Below the pieces are notes generated by a model. It worked only from the letters and a program-made list of their open reading frames with translations, ran no database searches and had not been told where the DNA came from. A stretch of 64,000 bases of DNA from Rhodobacteraceae bacterium HLUCCO07. Lineage in GTDB: Bacteria > Pseudomonadota > Alphaproteobacteria > Rhodobacterales > Rhodobacteraceae. The translations under genes and the position numbers were made by a program. Numbering within the stretch: the first letter of the stretch is position 1; every line of letters starts with the position of its first letter. The stretch covers positions 1 through 64,000 of the forward strand of contig LJSU01000016.1 in the NCBI GenBank assembly GCA_001314705.1, written 5' to 3'. Below, piece by piece: positions 8,317 through 17,117 of this stretch.

Positions 8317-9354
8317 TCAGATCAGCTTGACGATCTGCTTGCCCATGTTCCGCCCTTCGAGAAGCCCCATGAAGGCGCCGGGTGCGTTTTCGATCCCCTC
8401 GGCGATATCCTCGAGATAGGCAATCTCGCCATTGGCCACGAGCGGCCCGACCTCGCTGAGGAAATCGCCGTAGCGGTCGAAATGGTTCGAGATGATGAAA
8501 CCCTGCGCCAGCAGGTGCTTGACCAGAAGCGTGCGCCAGAACACCGGGAAACGGTCCGGCCCTGCGCCCGCTGTGCCGCCCAGCGCGCCGGTGTTGTAAC
8601 CCGAGATCATGCCGCAAACCGGGATCCGGCCAAAGCGGTTCATGAGCGGCAGGACCGCCTCGAACACCTTGCCGCCCACGTTCTCGAAATAGATGTCGAT
8701 GCCGTCAGGCGCGGCCTCGGCCAGGGCCTTGCGCAGGCTGCGCGCATCGTCATAGGCGCGGTGATCGAGCGCCGCGTCAAACCCGAATGTCTCGGTCGCG
8801 ATGCGGCATTTCTCGGCCCCGCCCGCGATGGCCACGGTGCGCAGACCACGCGCCTTGGCGATCTGGCCCACCATCGACCCGACCGGCCCGGTGGCCGCCG
8901 CCACGACAAGCGTTTCGCCTTCCTTCGGCTTGCCGATCTCGGTCAGCCCGTACCAGCCGGTGAAACCCGGCATCCCCAGAACACCCAGCGAGGTGGTGAT
9001 CGGCAAACCCTCGGGCAACTTGCGCAGCATCTTGCCCGGCTGCACCCCGTGGGTGGCCCATCCGAACATGCCAAAGACCATGTCGCCCGGCTTGAACCCC
9101 GGATCGTTCGAGGCGATCACCTCGCCCACGGCGCCGCCCTCCATGATACCGCCGAGCGGGACAGGCTCCGCATAGGATTTCGCATCGTCCATCCGCCCGC
9201 GCATGTAAGGGTCGAGCGACATGTAATGCACCCGCACCAGAACCTCTCCCTCGCCCGGTTCGGGCACGGGCCGCGTTTCGAGTTTGAAATCGCTGTCCTT
9301 GGGTGCGCCGTCGGGGCGTGCGGCCAGAGTGATGCATTTCATTTCGTCAGCCAT
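8317..9354 (-). CDS. NADP-dependent MDR oxidoreductase (zinc-independent)
   Basis: This 345-residue medium-chain dehydrogenase/reductase belongs to the leukotriene B4 12-hydroxydehydrogenase/CurA-like group, which reduces enones or alpha,beta-unsaturated carbonyls with NADPH. It has the GroES-like N-terminus (RVHYMSLDPYMRGRM) and the nucleotide-binding AAATGPVGSMVGQIAKARG at about 150-170, and no catalytic-zinc ligand set is apparent. Start 9354 is preferred because GAAAGGA lies eight bases upstream and the preceding thioesterase stops at 9359. It is the last gene of the eleven-gene acyl-CoA operon and may reduce an unsaturated intermediate or detoxify one. Confidence 0.9.
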   Translation of the reverse strand: MADEMKCITLAARPDGAPKDSDFKLETRPVPEPGEGEVLVRVHYMSLDPYMRGRMDDAKSYAEPVPLGGIMEGGAVGEVIASNDPGFKPGDMVFGMFGWATHGVQPGKMLRKLPEGLPITTSLGVLGMPGFTGWYGLTEIGKPKEGETLVVAAATGPVGSMVGQIAKARGLRTVAIAGGAEKCRIATETFGFDAALDHRAYDDARSLRKALAEAAPDGIDIYFENVGGKVFEAVLPLMNRFGRIPVCGMISGYNTGALGGTAGAGPDRFPVFWRTLLVKHLLAQGFIISNHFDRYGDFLSEVGPLVANGEIAYLEDIAEGIENAPGAFMGLLEGRNMGKQIVKLI

Positions 9355-9358
9355 GGTT

Positions 9359-9772
9359 TCATCCTTTCGTGCTGCCACGAAGCCGGAAAACGGCCGTGGC
9401 GGTTGCAATGAGGTTTCCGGTTTCGTCGCGTATTTCGCCCTCGGTAAAGACGTTCGTCCGCCCGCCGCCCGTGCGCCGCCCCTCCGCGATCAGGGTCTTG
9501 CCCTTGGCCACGGCGAGGTACTGCACGTTGAGCGACAGGGTCATCCCGGTCTGCCGGTCATCCGGATCACCGGTATAGCAGACCGCGTAACCCATCGCCG
9601 TATCGAGCAACGTGGCATGCAGACCCCCATGCGGAATCCCGTTCCTGTTGTTGATATGCGGCACCATGGGCTGCTCGAGCCGGCAATAACCGTCTGACCA
9701 GTCCAGGACCGCAAAGCCCAGGATCGTCTGGAACGGGTAGGGTTCTTCCTTGAGGCTGGGATCGAGCATCAC
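9359..9772 (-). CDS. PaaI-type hotdog thioesterase
   Basis: This 137-residue single-hotdog acyl-CoA thioesterase should release free acid from an acyl-CoA ester. The signature HGGLHATLLDTAMGYAV lies at about residues 48-64, with the Asp expected to activate water. The C-terminal strand region RRTGGGRTNVFTEGEI is typical. It overlaps the upstream kinase gene by four bases (ATGA), so the two products are likely made together. In this operon it may serve as overflow, recovering CoA from a stalled intermediate. Confidence 0.88.
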   Translation of the reverse strand: MMLDPSLKEEPYPFQTILGFAVLDWSDGYCRLEQPMVPHINNRNGIPHGGLHATLLDTAMGYAVCYTGDPDDRQTGMTLSLNVQYLAVAKGKTLIAEGRRTGGGRTNVFTEGEIRDETGNLIATATAVFRLRGSTKG

Positions 9773-10803
9773 ACGGTCCTCGCCGCATCGAGCCCGGCCT
9801 TCGCAAAACGTGGGACGAACCCGCCCAGCTTGCGTGCGCGTTCAGGGTTCGAGGCGTTTCCGTCGATTGCGCGCTTCAGAACACCTTGAAGGATACCGCC
9901 CATGCGGAAGAAGGTGAACGCGAGGTAGAAACCAAAACCGGGAATCCCGTCAATGCCGCGGCGCGCGCAATAGGCGGCGATGAATTCCTCGTCGCTCATA
10001 AGCCCTTGGGCGGCACGATCCACGCCGGCCAGGCCGCGCCCCTCGTTGCCGGTGGGCATCTGCCATTGCATGATCACCGCGGCGAGATCGGCATAGGGAT
10101 GGCCGATGGTCGAAAGCTCCCAGTCGAGCACGGCCAGGATGCGCGGTTCGTCCGGGTGAAACAGCATGTTGTCGATGCGATAGTCGCCATGCACCAGCGT
10201 GCGCTGCCCGTCATCCTCGGGGATATGGGCCTGGAGCCAGGCCGAAAGCTCCTCCATCTCGGGAATGTGCTCGGTCTTGGATGCTTCGTATTGCTGGGCC
10301 CATCGCTTGATCTGGCGTTCATAATAGTTGCCGGGCGGGCCGTAATCCGACAATCCCACCGCGTCGATATCAACCTCGTGGATGGTGGTCAGCACCCGGC
10401 ACATCTCGTCCTGGATCGCGCGGCGGTCCTCCCTGGGCAATTCCTCGAGGCGCGGGTCGTCGAACCGGCGGCCCTCGACGCAATCCATCACGTAGAATGA
10501 CGAGCCGATAACATCGTCGTCCTCGCAAAGCAAGTGCACCTTGGCCACCGGCACATCAGTGTCGTAGAGCGCCTTTTGCACGCGAAACTCGCGATCGACC
10601 GCATGGGCGGATTTCAACAGCACCCCGGGCGGCTTGCGGCGCAGCACATAGGTGCCGCTGGGCGTGGTGAGCCGGAACGTGGGGTTGGATTGTCCGACCG
10701 AGAACTTGTGCAACTCGATCGGCCCCCGGAACCCGGGCAGGTTCTCGGTCAGGTATGTTTCGACGGCATCGAGATCGAGTTGGGCGGCGGTGTTCGCGCT
10801 CAT
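9769..10803 (-). CDS. APH-like kinase of the ACAD10/ACAD11 and LvaA type
   Basis: This 344-residue small-molecule kinase has the aminoglycoside-phosphotransferase fold. Family features are SNPTFRLTTPSGTYVLRRKP near residues 34-53, with the ATP-binding Lys, then the catalytic loop VHGDYRIDNMLF (about 203-214) and the metal-binding AVLDWELSTIGHPYADLA (about 222-239). This subgroup matches the kinase domain fused to acyl-CoA dehydrogenase in animal ACAD10/11. It is related to LvaA, which phosphorylates 4-hydroxyacyl-CoA in levulinate catabolism. Its place among two acyl-CoA dehydrogenases, a hydratase and a thiolase fits the same job. An AGGGAGG site sets the start at 10803. Antibiotic resistance is very unlikely. 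Confidence 0.88.
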   Translation of the reverse strand: MSANTAAQLDLDAVETYLTENLPGFRGPIELHKFSVGQSNPTFRLTTPSGTYVLRRKPPGVLLKSAHAVDREFRVQKALYDTDVPVAKVHLLCEDDDVIGSSFYVMDCVEGRRFDDPRLEELPREDRRAIQDEMCRVLTTIHEVDIDAVGLSDYGPPGNYYERQIKRWAQQYEASKTEHIPEMEELSAWLQAHIPEDDGQRTLVHGDYRIDNMLFHPDEPRILAVLDWELSTIGHPYADLAAVIMQWQMPTGNEGRGLAGVDRAAQGLMSDEEFIAAYCARRGIDGIPGFGFYLAFTFFRMGGILQGVLKRAIDGNASNPERARKLGGFVPRFAKAGLDAARTV

Positions 10804-10814
10804 CCGTGGCCTCC

Positions 10815-11480
10815 CTAGCTATAGGTCAAGAGCCGCTCTTGATTGGCGGCGTTGATATGGGGGGTTTCGTTGAACCCGTGAAGATAGACCGACTTCGCAG
10901 AGTAAACGAAACGGTTGACGGCGCAATTCTTGATCTGGAGTTGCAGCTTGATCTGCTGGCCCGGCCCGCAATCGAGCTGGGCCGCGATCATCCGGGCAAT
11001 CGGCCCGCCCGACGACACGGCCAGCACCTGTTGATGATCCGGGGCCATCACGACCTGCCGCGCAGCCTCGACCCGTGCGGTGAAATCGGCCCAGCTTTCG
11101 GCCGCACCGGGAATGCCGCCCTGCTCCCATTCCAGCACCGTGTCACGCAGGGTGCGAAAATGGCTCTTGCGTTCGGTATGCATGTTCTCGGGTGCGGGCC
11201 GCCCGGCAAATTTCGCGTTCAGCAAAGCGGTGAAATCGAACTCGTTGAGGCCCGCATGAATGCCCGGTTCGGCCGTCATCTCCAGCCCTTCGAATATCCC
11301 CTCCAGGGTTTCGCGATGCCGCAGCATGTCGCCGATGAAAACCGCCGTGGGCCGGATGCCCTGCGCCTTGAGCGCCCGGCCCAACGCGCGCGATTGCTCA
11401 TGGCCCAACTCCGAGAGCTTGTCGTAATTCGCCGCGCCAAAGGAGGCTTGCGCATGTCGGACAAGGAATAGCTCAGCCAC
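10815..11480 (-). CDS. Histidine phosphatase family protein
   Basis: This 221-residue protein of the phosphoglycerate mutase-like histidine phosphatase superfamily carries the RHG-type motif as LVRHAQASFG at the N-terminus and a second His region (AVSSGGPIARM). The motif reads RHA rather than RHG, which is common in the broad family. The best start is GTG at 11480, with AGGAG eight bases upstream. An ATG at 11501 would add MRGRSFA, which looks less natural before the first strand. It overlaps the upstream gene by eight bases. The substrate is unknown. Sitting beside a kinase in the same operon, it might act on phosphorylated intermediates, though this is inference. Confidence 0.85.
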   Translation of the reverse strand: MAELFLVRHAQASFGAANYDKLSELGHEQSRALGRALKAQGIRPTAVFIGDMLRHRETLEGIFEGLEMTAEPGIHAGLNEFDFTALLNAKFAGRPAPENMHTERKSHFRTLRDTVLEWEQGGIPGAAESWADFTARVEAARQVVMAPDHQQVLAVSSGGPIARMIAAQLDCGPGQQIKLQLQIKNCAVNRFVYSAKSVYLHGFNETPHINAANQERLLTYS

Positions 11481-12444
11481 CGCAAAGCTCCTGCCGCGCA
11501 TCTGCGTATTCGGCCGCCAGCCGGTCAACCAGGTCTGCCGCCGGCGTGATCTGGCGCACTGCGCCGATACCTTGCCCCGCCCCCCAGATTTCTTTCCAGC
11601 TCTTGGGTTTCTCGCGGTCGGCGCCGAAATTCATCTGCGAGGGGTCCGAGTCCTCGAGATTGTCCGGGTCCATCCCTGCCCGCGCGATCGAAGGCTTGAG
11701 GTAATTGCCATGCACCCCGGTGAAGAGGTTGGAATAGACGATATCCTCGGCCCCTGAATCGACGATCATCTGCTTGTATTCGGGCTGGGCGTTCGCTTCG
11801 GGCGTGGCGATGAAGGGCGAGCCGATATAGGCGAGATCGGCGCCCATCGCCTGTGCGGCGAGGATGGATCTGCCATTGGCGATCGCGCCCGAAAGCGCAA
11901 CCGGCCCCTCGAACCATTCGCGAATCTCGCTGACCAGCGCAAAGGGCGACTGCGCCCCCGCATGTCCGCCCGCCCCGGCGGCCACCGCGATCAGGCCATC
12001 GGCCCCCTTCTCGATGGCCTTTTTCGCAAATCGGTTGTTGATGATGTCATGCAGGGTGATCCCACCACAGCTATGCGCGGCCTCGTTCACCTCGCCCCGT
12101 GCACCCAGCGAGGTGATCCAGATCGGCACCTTCCATTTCGCGCAGATCTCCAGATCGCGCTCCAGCCGGCTGTTCGAGCGGTGAACGATCTGGTTCACGG
12201 CGAACGGGGCCGCCGGATTGTCGGGATTGGCCTGGTTGTGGCGGTCAAGCTCTTCGGTGATCCGCTTGAGCCAGGCTTCGAGCAGGATCGGCTCGCCCTC
12301 CTTCTCACGCGCGTTGAGCGCGGGAAAGGCGCCCACGATCCCGGCCTTGCATTGCGCGATGACAAGGTCGGGGTTCGAGATGATGAAAAGTGGAGAGCCG
12401 ATGACCGGTATCCGCAGATTGGCAAGTTGCGCTGGAAGGGGCAT
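11473..12444 (-). CDS. Nitronate monooxygenase / enoyl-reductase-like flavoprotein
   Basis: This 323-residue FMN-dependent TIM-barrel protein belongs to the nitronate monooxygenase (2-nitropropane dioxygenase) family. An N-terminal RIPVIGSPLFIISNPDLV and the phosphate-binding AAGAGGHAGAQSPFALVSEI at about 155-175 are visible, and IANGRSILAAQAMGADLAY follows. Family members oxidise alkyl nitronates, but many in beta-oxidation operons have unknown roles and resemble FabK-type enoyl reductases. The start at 12444 has only a weak ribosome site, and the 106-base gap to the thiolase holds a 13-bp hairpin. Confidence 0.85.
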   Translation of the reverse strand: MPLPAQLANLRIPVIGSPLFIISNPDLVIAQCKAGIVGAFPALNAREKEGEPILLEAWLKRITEELDRHNQANPDNPAAPFAVNQIVHRSNSRLERDLEICAKWKVPIWITSLGARGEVNEAAHSCGGITLHDIINNRFAKKAIEKGADGLIAVAAGAGGHAGAQSPFALVSEIREWFEGPVALSGAIANGRSILAAQAMGADLAYIGSPFIATPEANAQPEYKQMIVDSGAEDIVYSNLFTGVHGNYLKPSIARAGMDPDNLEDSDPSQMNFGADREKPKSWKEIWGAGQGIGAVRQITPAADLVDRLAAEYADARQELCGG

Positions 12445-12475
12445 TGTGGTGTCCGTTTCGCTGTTTGAAGGGGCC

Positions 12476-12530
12476 GGCCCACGCCCGGACAACGGCCCGC
12501 CCGCCCACCCCCGTTCTCCGGGCGTGGGCC
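12476..12530 (-). repeat. 13-bp perfect inverted repeat inside the operon
   Basis: GGCCCACGCCCGG (12476-12488) is the exact reverse complement of CCGGGCGTGGGCC (12518-12530), with a 29-base spacer. It fills the gap between the thiolase stop and the nitronate-monooxygenase-like start. No T run follows it on the minus strand, so it is better read as an mRNA-processing or stabilising hairpin or an attenuation site than as a simple terminator. Confidence 0.65.
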
Positions 12531-12550
12531 TTGTCTTGCATTGCTGGGGT

Positions 12551-13753
12551 TCAGAGAACCTCGAACAGGCCCGCGGCTCCCATGCCGCCGCCGACGCACA
12601 TGGTGCAGACCACGTATTTGACGCCGCGCCGCTTGCCCTCGATCAGGGCATGGCCGACCATCCGCGCACCCGACATGCCATAGGGGTGGCCGATGGAAAT
12701 CGCGCCGCCATCGACGTTGAGATTCTCCATCGGGATGCCCAGCACGCGGGCCGATTGCAGCACCTGGCTGGCAAAGGCCTCGTTCAGCTCCCAAAGCCCG
12801 ATGTCGTCCATGCTCAGCCCATGCGCCTTCAAGAGCTTGGGCACGGCATAGATCGGGCCGATCCCCATCTCGTCTGGTTCGCACCCGGCGGCGGTCACGC
12901 CGATATAACGCCCCAGCGGCGCAAGCCCGCGTTTCTCGGCCTCTTTCGCCTCCATGACCACGGCCGCCGATGCCCCGTCGGAAAGCTGGCTGGCATTGCC
13001 CGCAGTGATGTATTTGCCTTCCTTGATCACTTGACCGTTCTTGAAAACCGGTTGCAGCCCCTGGAGGTTTTCAAGCGTGGTGCCGGGGCGGTTGCCCTCG
13101 TCCTTTTCAAGGGTCACTTCCTTGAACGAAACCTCCTTGGTCTCCTTGTCCATCACGCCCATCGTGGTGGTCAGCGGCACGATCTCGTCATCGAACTTGC
13201 CCGCTTCCTGTGCCGCCGCCGTGCGCTGCTGCGATTGCAGGGCATATGCGTCCTGGTCCTCGCGGCTCACGCCATAGCGTTCGGCCACGGTTTCGGCGGT
13301 TTCCAGCATCGTCATGTAGAGCGCGGGCTTGTGCTCCATGATCCACTTGTCGGCCAGATAGTCGGTGCGCATCTTTTCATTCTGGACAAGGGAAATGGAT
13401 TCGACCCCGCCGCCGACGGCGATGTCCATGCCGTCATGGATCACCTGCTTGGCCGCGGTGGCGATCGCCATCATTCCCGACGAGCATTGCCGGTCGAGGC
13501 TCATCCCCGCGACCGACACGGGCAGACCCGCGCGAATCGCCGCCTGGCGACCGATATTGCCGCCGGTGCTGCCCTGCTGGAGGGCCGCACCGATGATGCA
13601 ATCCTCGACTTCGGAGCCGTCGAGCCCGGCACGCGAAACCGCGTGGCTCACCGCGTGGCCGATAAGGGTTTGCGCCGATGTGGCGTTGAACGCACCGCGA
13701 TAGGCCTTGCCGATCGGGGTACGGGCGGTGGATACGATAACTGCGTCACGCAT
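12551..13753 (-). CDS. Acetyl-CoA acyltransferase (thiolase)
   Basis: This 400-residue thiolase cleaves 3-ketoacyl-CoA with CoA. The nucleophile is Cys90 in [25 protein letters not shown], the His motif [19 protein letters not shown] and the second Cys region [13 protein letters not shown] all follow in the usual order. It lies directly after the MFE-2-like SDR, three bases from its stop, with AAAGGAT as ribosome site. Together with the SDR and MaoC it completes a beta-oxidation spiral. A biosynthetic direction is unlikely in this company. Confidence 0.93.
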   Translation of the reverse strand: MRDAVIVSTARTPIGKAYRGAFNATSAQTLIGHAVSHAVSRAGLDGSEVEDCIIGAALQQGSTGGNIGRQAAIRAGLPVSVAGMSLDRQCSSGMMAIATAAKQVIHDGMDIAVGGGVESISLVQNEKMRTDYLADKWIMEHKPALYMTMLETAETVAERYGVSREDQDAYALQSQQRTAAAQEAGKFDDEIVPLTTTMGVMDKETKEVSFKEVTLEKDEGNRPGTTLENLQGLQPVFKNGQVIKEGKYITAGNASQLSDGASAAVVMEAKEAEKRGLAPLGRYIGVTAAGCEPDEMGIGPIYAVPKLLKAHGLSMDDIGLWELNEAFASQVLQSARVLGIPMENLNVDGGAISIGHPYGMSGARMVGHALIEGKRRGVKYVVCTMCVGGGMGAAGLFEVL

Positions 13754-13756
13754 GTC

Positions 13757-14686
13757 TTAATCCTTTTGGTCGAGTGAGATGCCACGCAACTGCGCGGCCA
13801 TCCGGATATACTTGTTGGTCTGGTCGAAGGCCCCGGGCATTTCGGCCTGACCTTCCGGGTCGCGGATACGGGCCATGTTGGCCATCACTGCCTCGGGCGT
13901 CAAATCATCATCGCCCAGCGCCACGCCCGGCGTCTCATGGATCTTGGTTTCGGCAAAACACCCGCCGCCCGCGCCAAGGATCATTTTCGAGGGCGCGTCC
14001 TCGGCCACCAGCGCCAGAAGGCCCGGGGTGATGGTTTCGGGTTTCAGCAGAGGCAGCACCTCGGGCGGCAGCAATTCCTCGGTCATGCGCGTCGCCGCCG
14101 TCGGGGCGAGCATGTTGACGCGGATATTCTTGCGGTGGCCCTCCTGGTGCAGCACGTTCATCAGCCCCAGCATCGCCGCCTTGGCAGCGCCATAGTTCGA
14201 CTGGCCGAAATTGCCGTAAAGCCCCGAGCCTGACGTGGTAAAGACAATGCGGCCGTATTCGCGTTCGGTCATGTGACGCCAGAGCGCATGGGTGCAGTTG
14301 ACGCTCCCCATCAGGTGGACATCCATCACCAGCTTGAAATCCTCAAGGCTCATCTTGGCAAAGGTCTTGTCGCGCAGGATGCCCGCGTTGTTCACGAGGA
14401 TATCGACATGGCCGTATTCGGCAATCGCGGCGCTCACCATCTCCTGCACCTGGTCGGGGTCGGCCACGTTGGCGCCATTGGCGATGGCGTGTCCTCCACC
14501 CTCGCGGATCTCCTTCACGACCGCCTTGGCGGCCGCGCTCGATCCGCCCGATCCGTCGCGCGCAGCACCCAGATCGTTGACCACCACCTTGGCCCCGCGC
14601 GCGGCCAGGCCCAGCGCATGGCTGCGGCCAAGTCCAGCACCGGCACCGGTCACGATGGCCACGCGGCCGTCAAATCGAACTGTCAT
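13757..14686 (-). CDS. SDR dehydrogenase resembling MFE-2 3-hydroxyacyl-CoA dehydrogenase
   Basis: This 309-residue short-chain dehydrogenase has the cofactor motif GAGAGLGRSHALGLAARGAK (residues 12-31) followed by VVVNDLG. The Ser-Tyr-Lys catalytic set lies in TTSGSGLYGNFGQSNYGAAK. The long insert and NDLG motif are typical of the dehydrogenase domain of peroxisomal multifunctional enzyme 2, which oxidises (3R)-hydroxyacyl-CoA. It overlaps the MaoC hydratase gene by four bases and precedes the thiolase, so it most likely does the third step of the spiral. A strong GGAGGAG site precedes the ATG. Confidence 0.92.
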   Translation of the reverse strand: MTVRFDGRVAIVTGAGAGLGRSHALGLAARGAKVVVNDLGAARDGSGGSSAAAKAVVKEIREGGGHAIANGANVADPDQVQEMVSAAIAEYGHVDILVNNAGILRDKTFAKMSLEDFKLVMDVHLMGSVNCTHALWRHMTEREYGRIVFTTSGSGLYGNFGQSNYGAAKAAMLGLMNVLHQEGHRKNIRVNMLAPTAATRMTEELLPPEVLPLLKPETITPGLLALVAEDAPSKMILGAGGGCFAETKIHETPGVALGDDDLTPEAVMANMARIRDPEGQAEMPGAFDQTNKYIRMAAQLRGISLDQKD

Positions 14687-15150
14687 GATTCTCCTCCGAA
14701 ATAGCGCCGCCCGATCCAGTCGGCGGCCAGCGCGGGTTTGTCCTCGCCCTCGATCTCGACCTCGACCGAGGTATGGGTGGTCACGAAGCCGGGCTTGCTC
14801 TCATCGAGCGCGGTCAGCGTGAAATGCCCCCGGATGCGTGCCCCCGCCGGCACCGGCGACAGGAACCGCACCTTGTCAAAGCCGTAATTCACCCCCATCG
14901 CCACGTTTTCCAGCACCGGCATTTCATAGACCATGGCCGAGAGCATCGAAAGCGTCAGGAACCCGTGCGCGATGGTCGTGCCGAAGGGGGTTGCCTTCGC
15001 CGCCTCCGGGTCCACATGGATGAATTGCCAGTCCTCGGTGACATCGGCAAAGGCGTCGATCCGCTTCTGGTCGATGGTAAACCAGCTCGATGTGCCCATC
15101 TTCCTGCCCACGAGGGCGCGCATTTCCTCCAGTGTCAGCGTTTGTGCCAT
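14683..15150 (-). CDS. MaoC-family (R)-enoyl-CoA hydratase
   Basis: This 155-residue single-hotdog MaoC-like dehydratase hydrates trans-2-enoyl-CoA to the (R)-3-hydroxyacyl-CoA. The hydratase-2 motif appears as ADVTEDWQFIHVDPEAA with the downstream FGTTIAHGFLTLSML, giving the Asp-His dyad. The start is placed at 15150 (MAQTLTLEEM), because the upstream SDR stops at 15152 and earlier frame sequence is antisense-like. Its R stereochemistry suits the MFE-2-like dehydrogenase encoded next. Confidence 0.92.
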   Translation of the reverse strand: MAQTLTLEEMRALVGRKMGTSSWFTIDQKRIDAFADVTEDWQFIHVDPEAAKATPFGTTIAHGFLTLSMLSAMVYEMPVLENVAMGVNYGFDKVRFLSPVPAGARIRGHFTLTALDESKPGFVTTHTSVEVEIEGEDKPALAADWIGRRYFGGES

Positions 15151-15151
15151 G

Positions 15152-15979
15152 TCACAGATCCTCGTTGAACAGGCTGCCCTGCGCCTTCGACTGCATCCCG
15201 CCCGACAGCGGCAGGATCGCACCGGAAAGATAGGCTCCTCCCCGTCCGCAAAGGTATTGCAGCGCACCCGCGATATCCTCCGGGCTGCCCACGCGGCCCA
15301 GCGGCACGCCTTCGGCGGCCTTGTCCTGGCCCTCCTTGGTGGCAATGGCAAAGGCCGTCATCTTGGAGACGAACGGCCCCGGCGCGATGGCGTTCACGGT
15401 GATATGCTCCGGCGCGAGGTCGTTCGACAGAACCCGCGTCATGTGATGCACCGCCGCCTTGGACACGGCATAGGAATAGGTCTGCGTTCCTTTCGGAATA
15501 TCCCCCATGACCGAGCCGACATTAACCACCCGCGCCGGATCATCCCGCGTGGCCGCCTTGCGCAACAGCGGCAAGAGCTTCTGAGTGAGGTGGAACATCC
15601 CCTGAACGTTGAGCTTCATGAGCTTGTCCCACGCCTCGTAAGGGTGCTCGCCCAACGGCGCGCCCCATGTGCGGCCCGCGTTGTTCAACAGGATATGCAG
15701 GGTGTCGGTGCGCGCCTCGACCTCTTTTGCGATGGCGTCGATGCCCGCTTCGGTCGCCACGTCGCCGCCGAACCCCTCGACGCGGCCGGGCAGGCCCAGC
15801 GCGTTGACCTCGTTTGCCACCGCCTCGCAGGCATCGGCCTTGCGTGAACAGATCAGAACCCGCGCGCCCGCAGCGGCCAGCCCCTCGGTCGCCATGCGCC
15901 CGATCCCCGTCGCGCCCCCGGTGACAAGCGCCACCTTGCCGCTCAGATCGAACAGTGCCGATGGTGTCATGGTGCTCAT
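15152..15979 (-). CDS. SDR-family oxidoreductase
   Basis: This 275-residue short-chain dehydrogenase has TGGATGIGRMATEGLAAAGA as the cofactor loop and the catalytic Tyr-Lys in YSYAVSKAAVHHM, with Ser in NVGSVMGDI. The start at 15979 places GAGGGAGGA six bases upstream, while ATG 15985 would touch that site. It is co-operonic with a second, MFE-2-type SDR, so the two probably act on different hydroxyl groups of the substrate. Exact function is open: it could be a 3-ketoacyl or a ring/side-chain hydroxyl dehydrogenase. Confidence 0.9.
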   Translation of the reverse strand: MSTMTPSALFDLSGKVALVTGGATGIGRMATEGLAAAGARVLICSRKADACEAVANEVNALGLPGRVEGFGGDVATEAGIDAIAKEVEARTDTLHILLNNAGRTWGAPLGEHPYEAWDKLMKLNVQGMFHLTQKLLPLLRKAATRDDPARVVNVGSVMGDIPKGTQTYSYAVSKAAVHHMTRVLSNDLAPEHITVNAIAPGPFVSKMTAFAIATKEGQDKAAEGVPLGRVGSPEDIAGALQYLCGRGGAYLSGAILPLSGGMQSKAQGSLFNEDL

Positions 15980-15992
15980 GCTCATTCCTCCC

Positions 15993-17105
15993 TCAAAGCC
16001 CGCGCATGGCCGCGACGATCGCGGCATGGTGGCCGTAATCGCCGAGCCATTCTGCACCAACGCGGGCGCGTTTCATGAAAAACCCTGCGTCATAGTCATC
16101 GGTCATGCCGATGCCGCCATGCATCTGCACCCCCTCCATGACGGCCAGTTTCGCGGTCTGCGTCGCCCGTGCCTTGGCCACACTCACCGCCAGCTGCGCA
16201 TCCTCCGGCGCCTGGTCGAGCACCCGGCCCGCATGGGCCACGGCGCTGGTCGTCACCTCGATCTCGGCGAAAAGATGCGCGGCGCGGTGTTGCAGCGCCT
16301 GGAACGATCCGATGGCGCGGTCGAACTGCGTGCGCTCCTTGAGATAGCCCAGCGTTATCGCCGAAATCCCCGCCGTGAGCCCCGAAAGCTCGGCCGCCAG
16401 CGCCGCCTGGCCCGCGCGCAGGCCCGGGGCCAGCGCGGCCAGCCCGCCGCCGACCTCGCCCACCACGTCATCGCCCGTGGCCTCGACATCCTCGAATTCG
16501 AGCGTCGCGAAATCGCGCGCGTCGATGCTGTCTGCGGCCCCGCGCGCAAGCCCCGCGCGGTCAGCCTCGATGTCGAAAAGCGTGAGCCCCTCGTCGCCCT
16601 CGCCGCTGCGCGCCAGCACAAGCACCCGGTCGGCGCTGGCCCCGTCAGCGACGAACACTTTCCGCCCCGAAAGGCGGAACCCGTTGCCCTCCGGCCGCGC
16701 TTCCATCGCGGTCAGGTCGGGCGCATGCTTCGGCCCCTCGTCCACGGCCAGCGCGTAAAGCGCCGCGCCCTCGGCGATCTGAGAAAGCCGCTCCGACCCC
16801 GCCGCGCGCAATGCGCTGGCCGCGATCACCGCCGACGACAGGAACGGCGAAGCGGCCAGCGTCCGCCCCATCTCCTCAGCCAAGATGCCCGCCGCCCGGT
16901 GGCCCATGTCGGCCCCGCCATGCTCTTCGCCGATCAGCACCCCGGCCCAGCCCATCTGTGCCATCTCGCGCCAAAGGCCCGGATCGAACGCCCGGCCCGC
17001 ATCGCGGTTAGCGCGAAACGCGCTTACCGGTGCATTTTCATCCAGGAACCCGCGCGCGGCATCGCGCAGCATCACCTCGTCTTCGGTATCGACAAGTCTT
17101 TCCAT
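15993..17105 (-). CDS. Acyl-CoA dehydrogenase, second subunit
   Basis: This 370-residue flavoprotein of the acyl-CoA dehydrogenase family has the C-terminal family region MEGVQMHGGIGMTDDYDAGF and an N-terminal LRDAARGFLDENAPV. The middle domain is relatively divergent, and the flavin-contact motif is less clear than in the paired gene. A GTG at 17108 directly precedes the chosen ATG. It follows the other acyl-CoA dehydrogenase gene with 12 bases between. Adjacent, unequal pairs of this kind form alpha2-beta2 enzymes in steroid and other bulky acyl-CoA catabolism, so a heteromer is plausible. Confidence 0.9.
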   Translation of the reverse strand: MERLVDTEDEVMLRDAARGFLDENAPVSAFRANRDAGRAFDPGLWREMAQMGWAGVLIGEEHGGADMGHRAAGILAEEMGRTLAASPFLSSAVIAASALRAAGSERLSQIAEGAALYALAVDEGPKHAPDLTAMEARPEGNGFRLSGRKVFVADGASADRVLVLARSGEGDEGLTLFDIEADRAGLARGAADSIDARDFATLEFEDVEATGDDVVGEVGGGLAALAPGLRAGQAALAAELSGLTAGISAITLGYLKERTQFDRAIGSFQALQHRAAHLFAEIEVTTSAVAHAGRVLDQAPEDAQLAVSVAKARATQTAKLAVMEGVQMHGGIGMTDDYDAGFFMKRARVGAEWLGDYGHHAAIVAAMRGL

Positions 17106-17117
17106 CACCCGGCCCCC

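Noticed and set aside
9769-10803. Aminoglycoside resistance gene
   Set aside because: The fold is shared, but the sequence subgroup and operon with acyl-CoA enzymes indicate a metabolic kinase.
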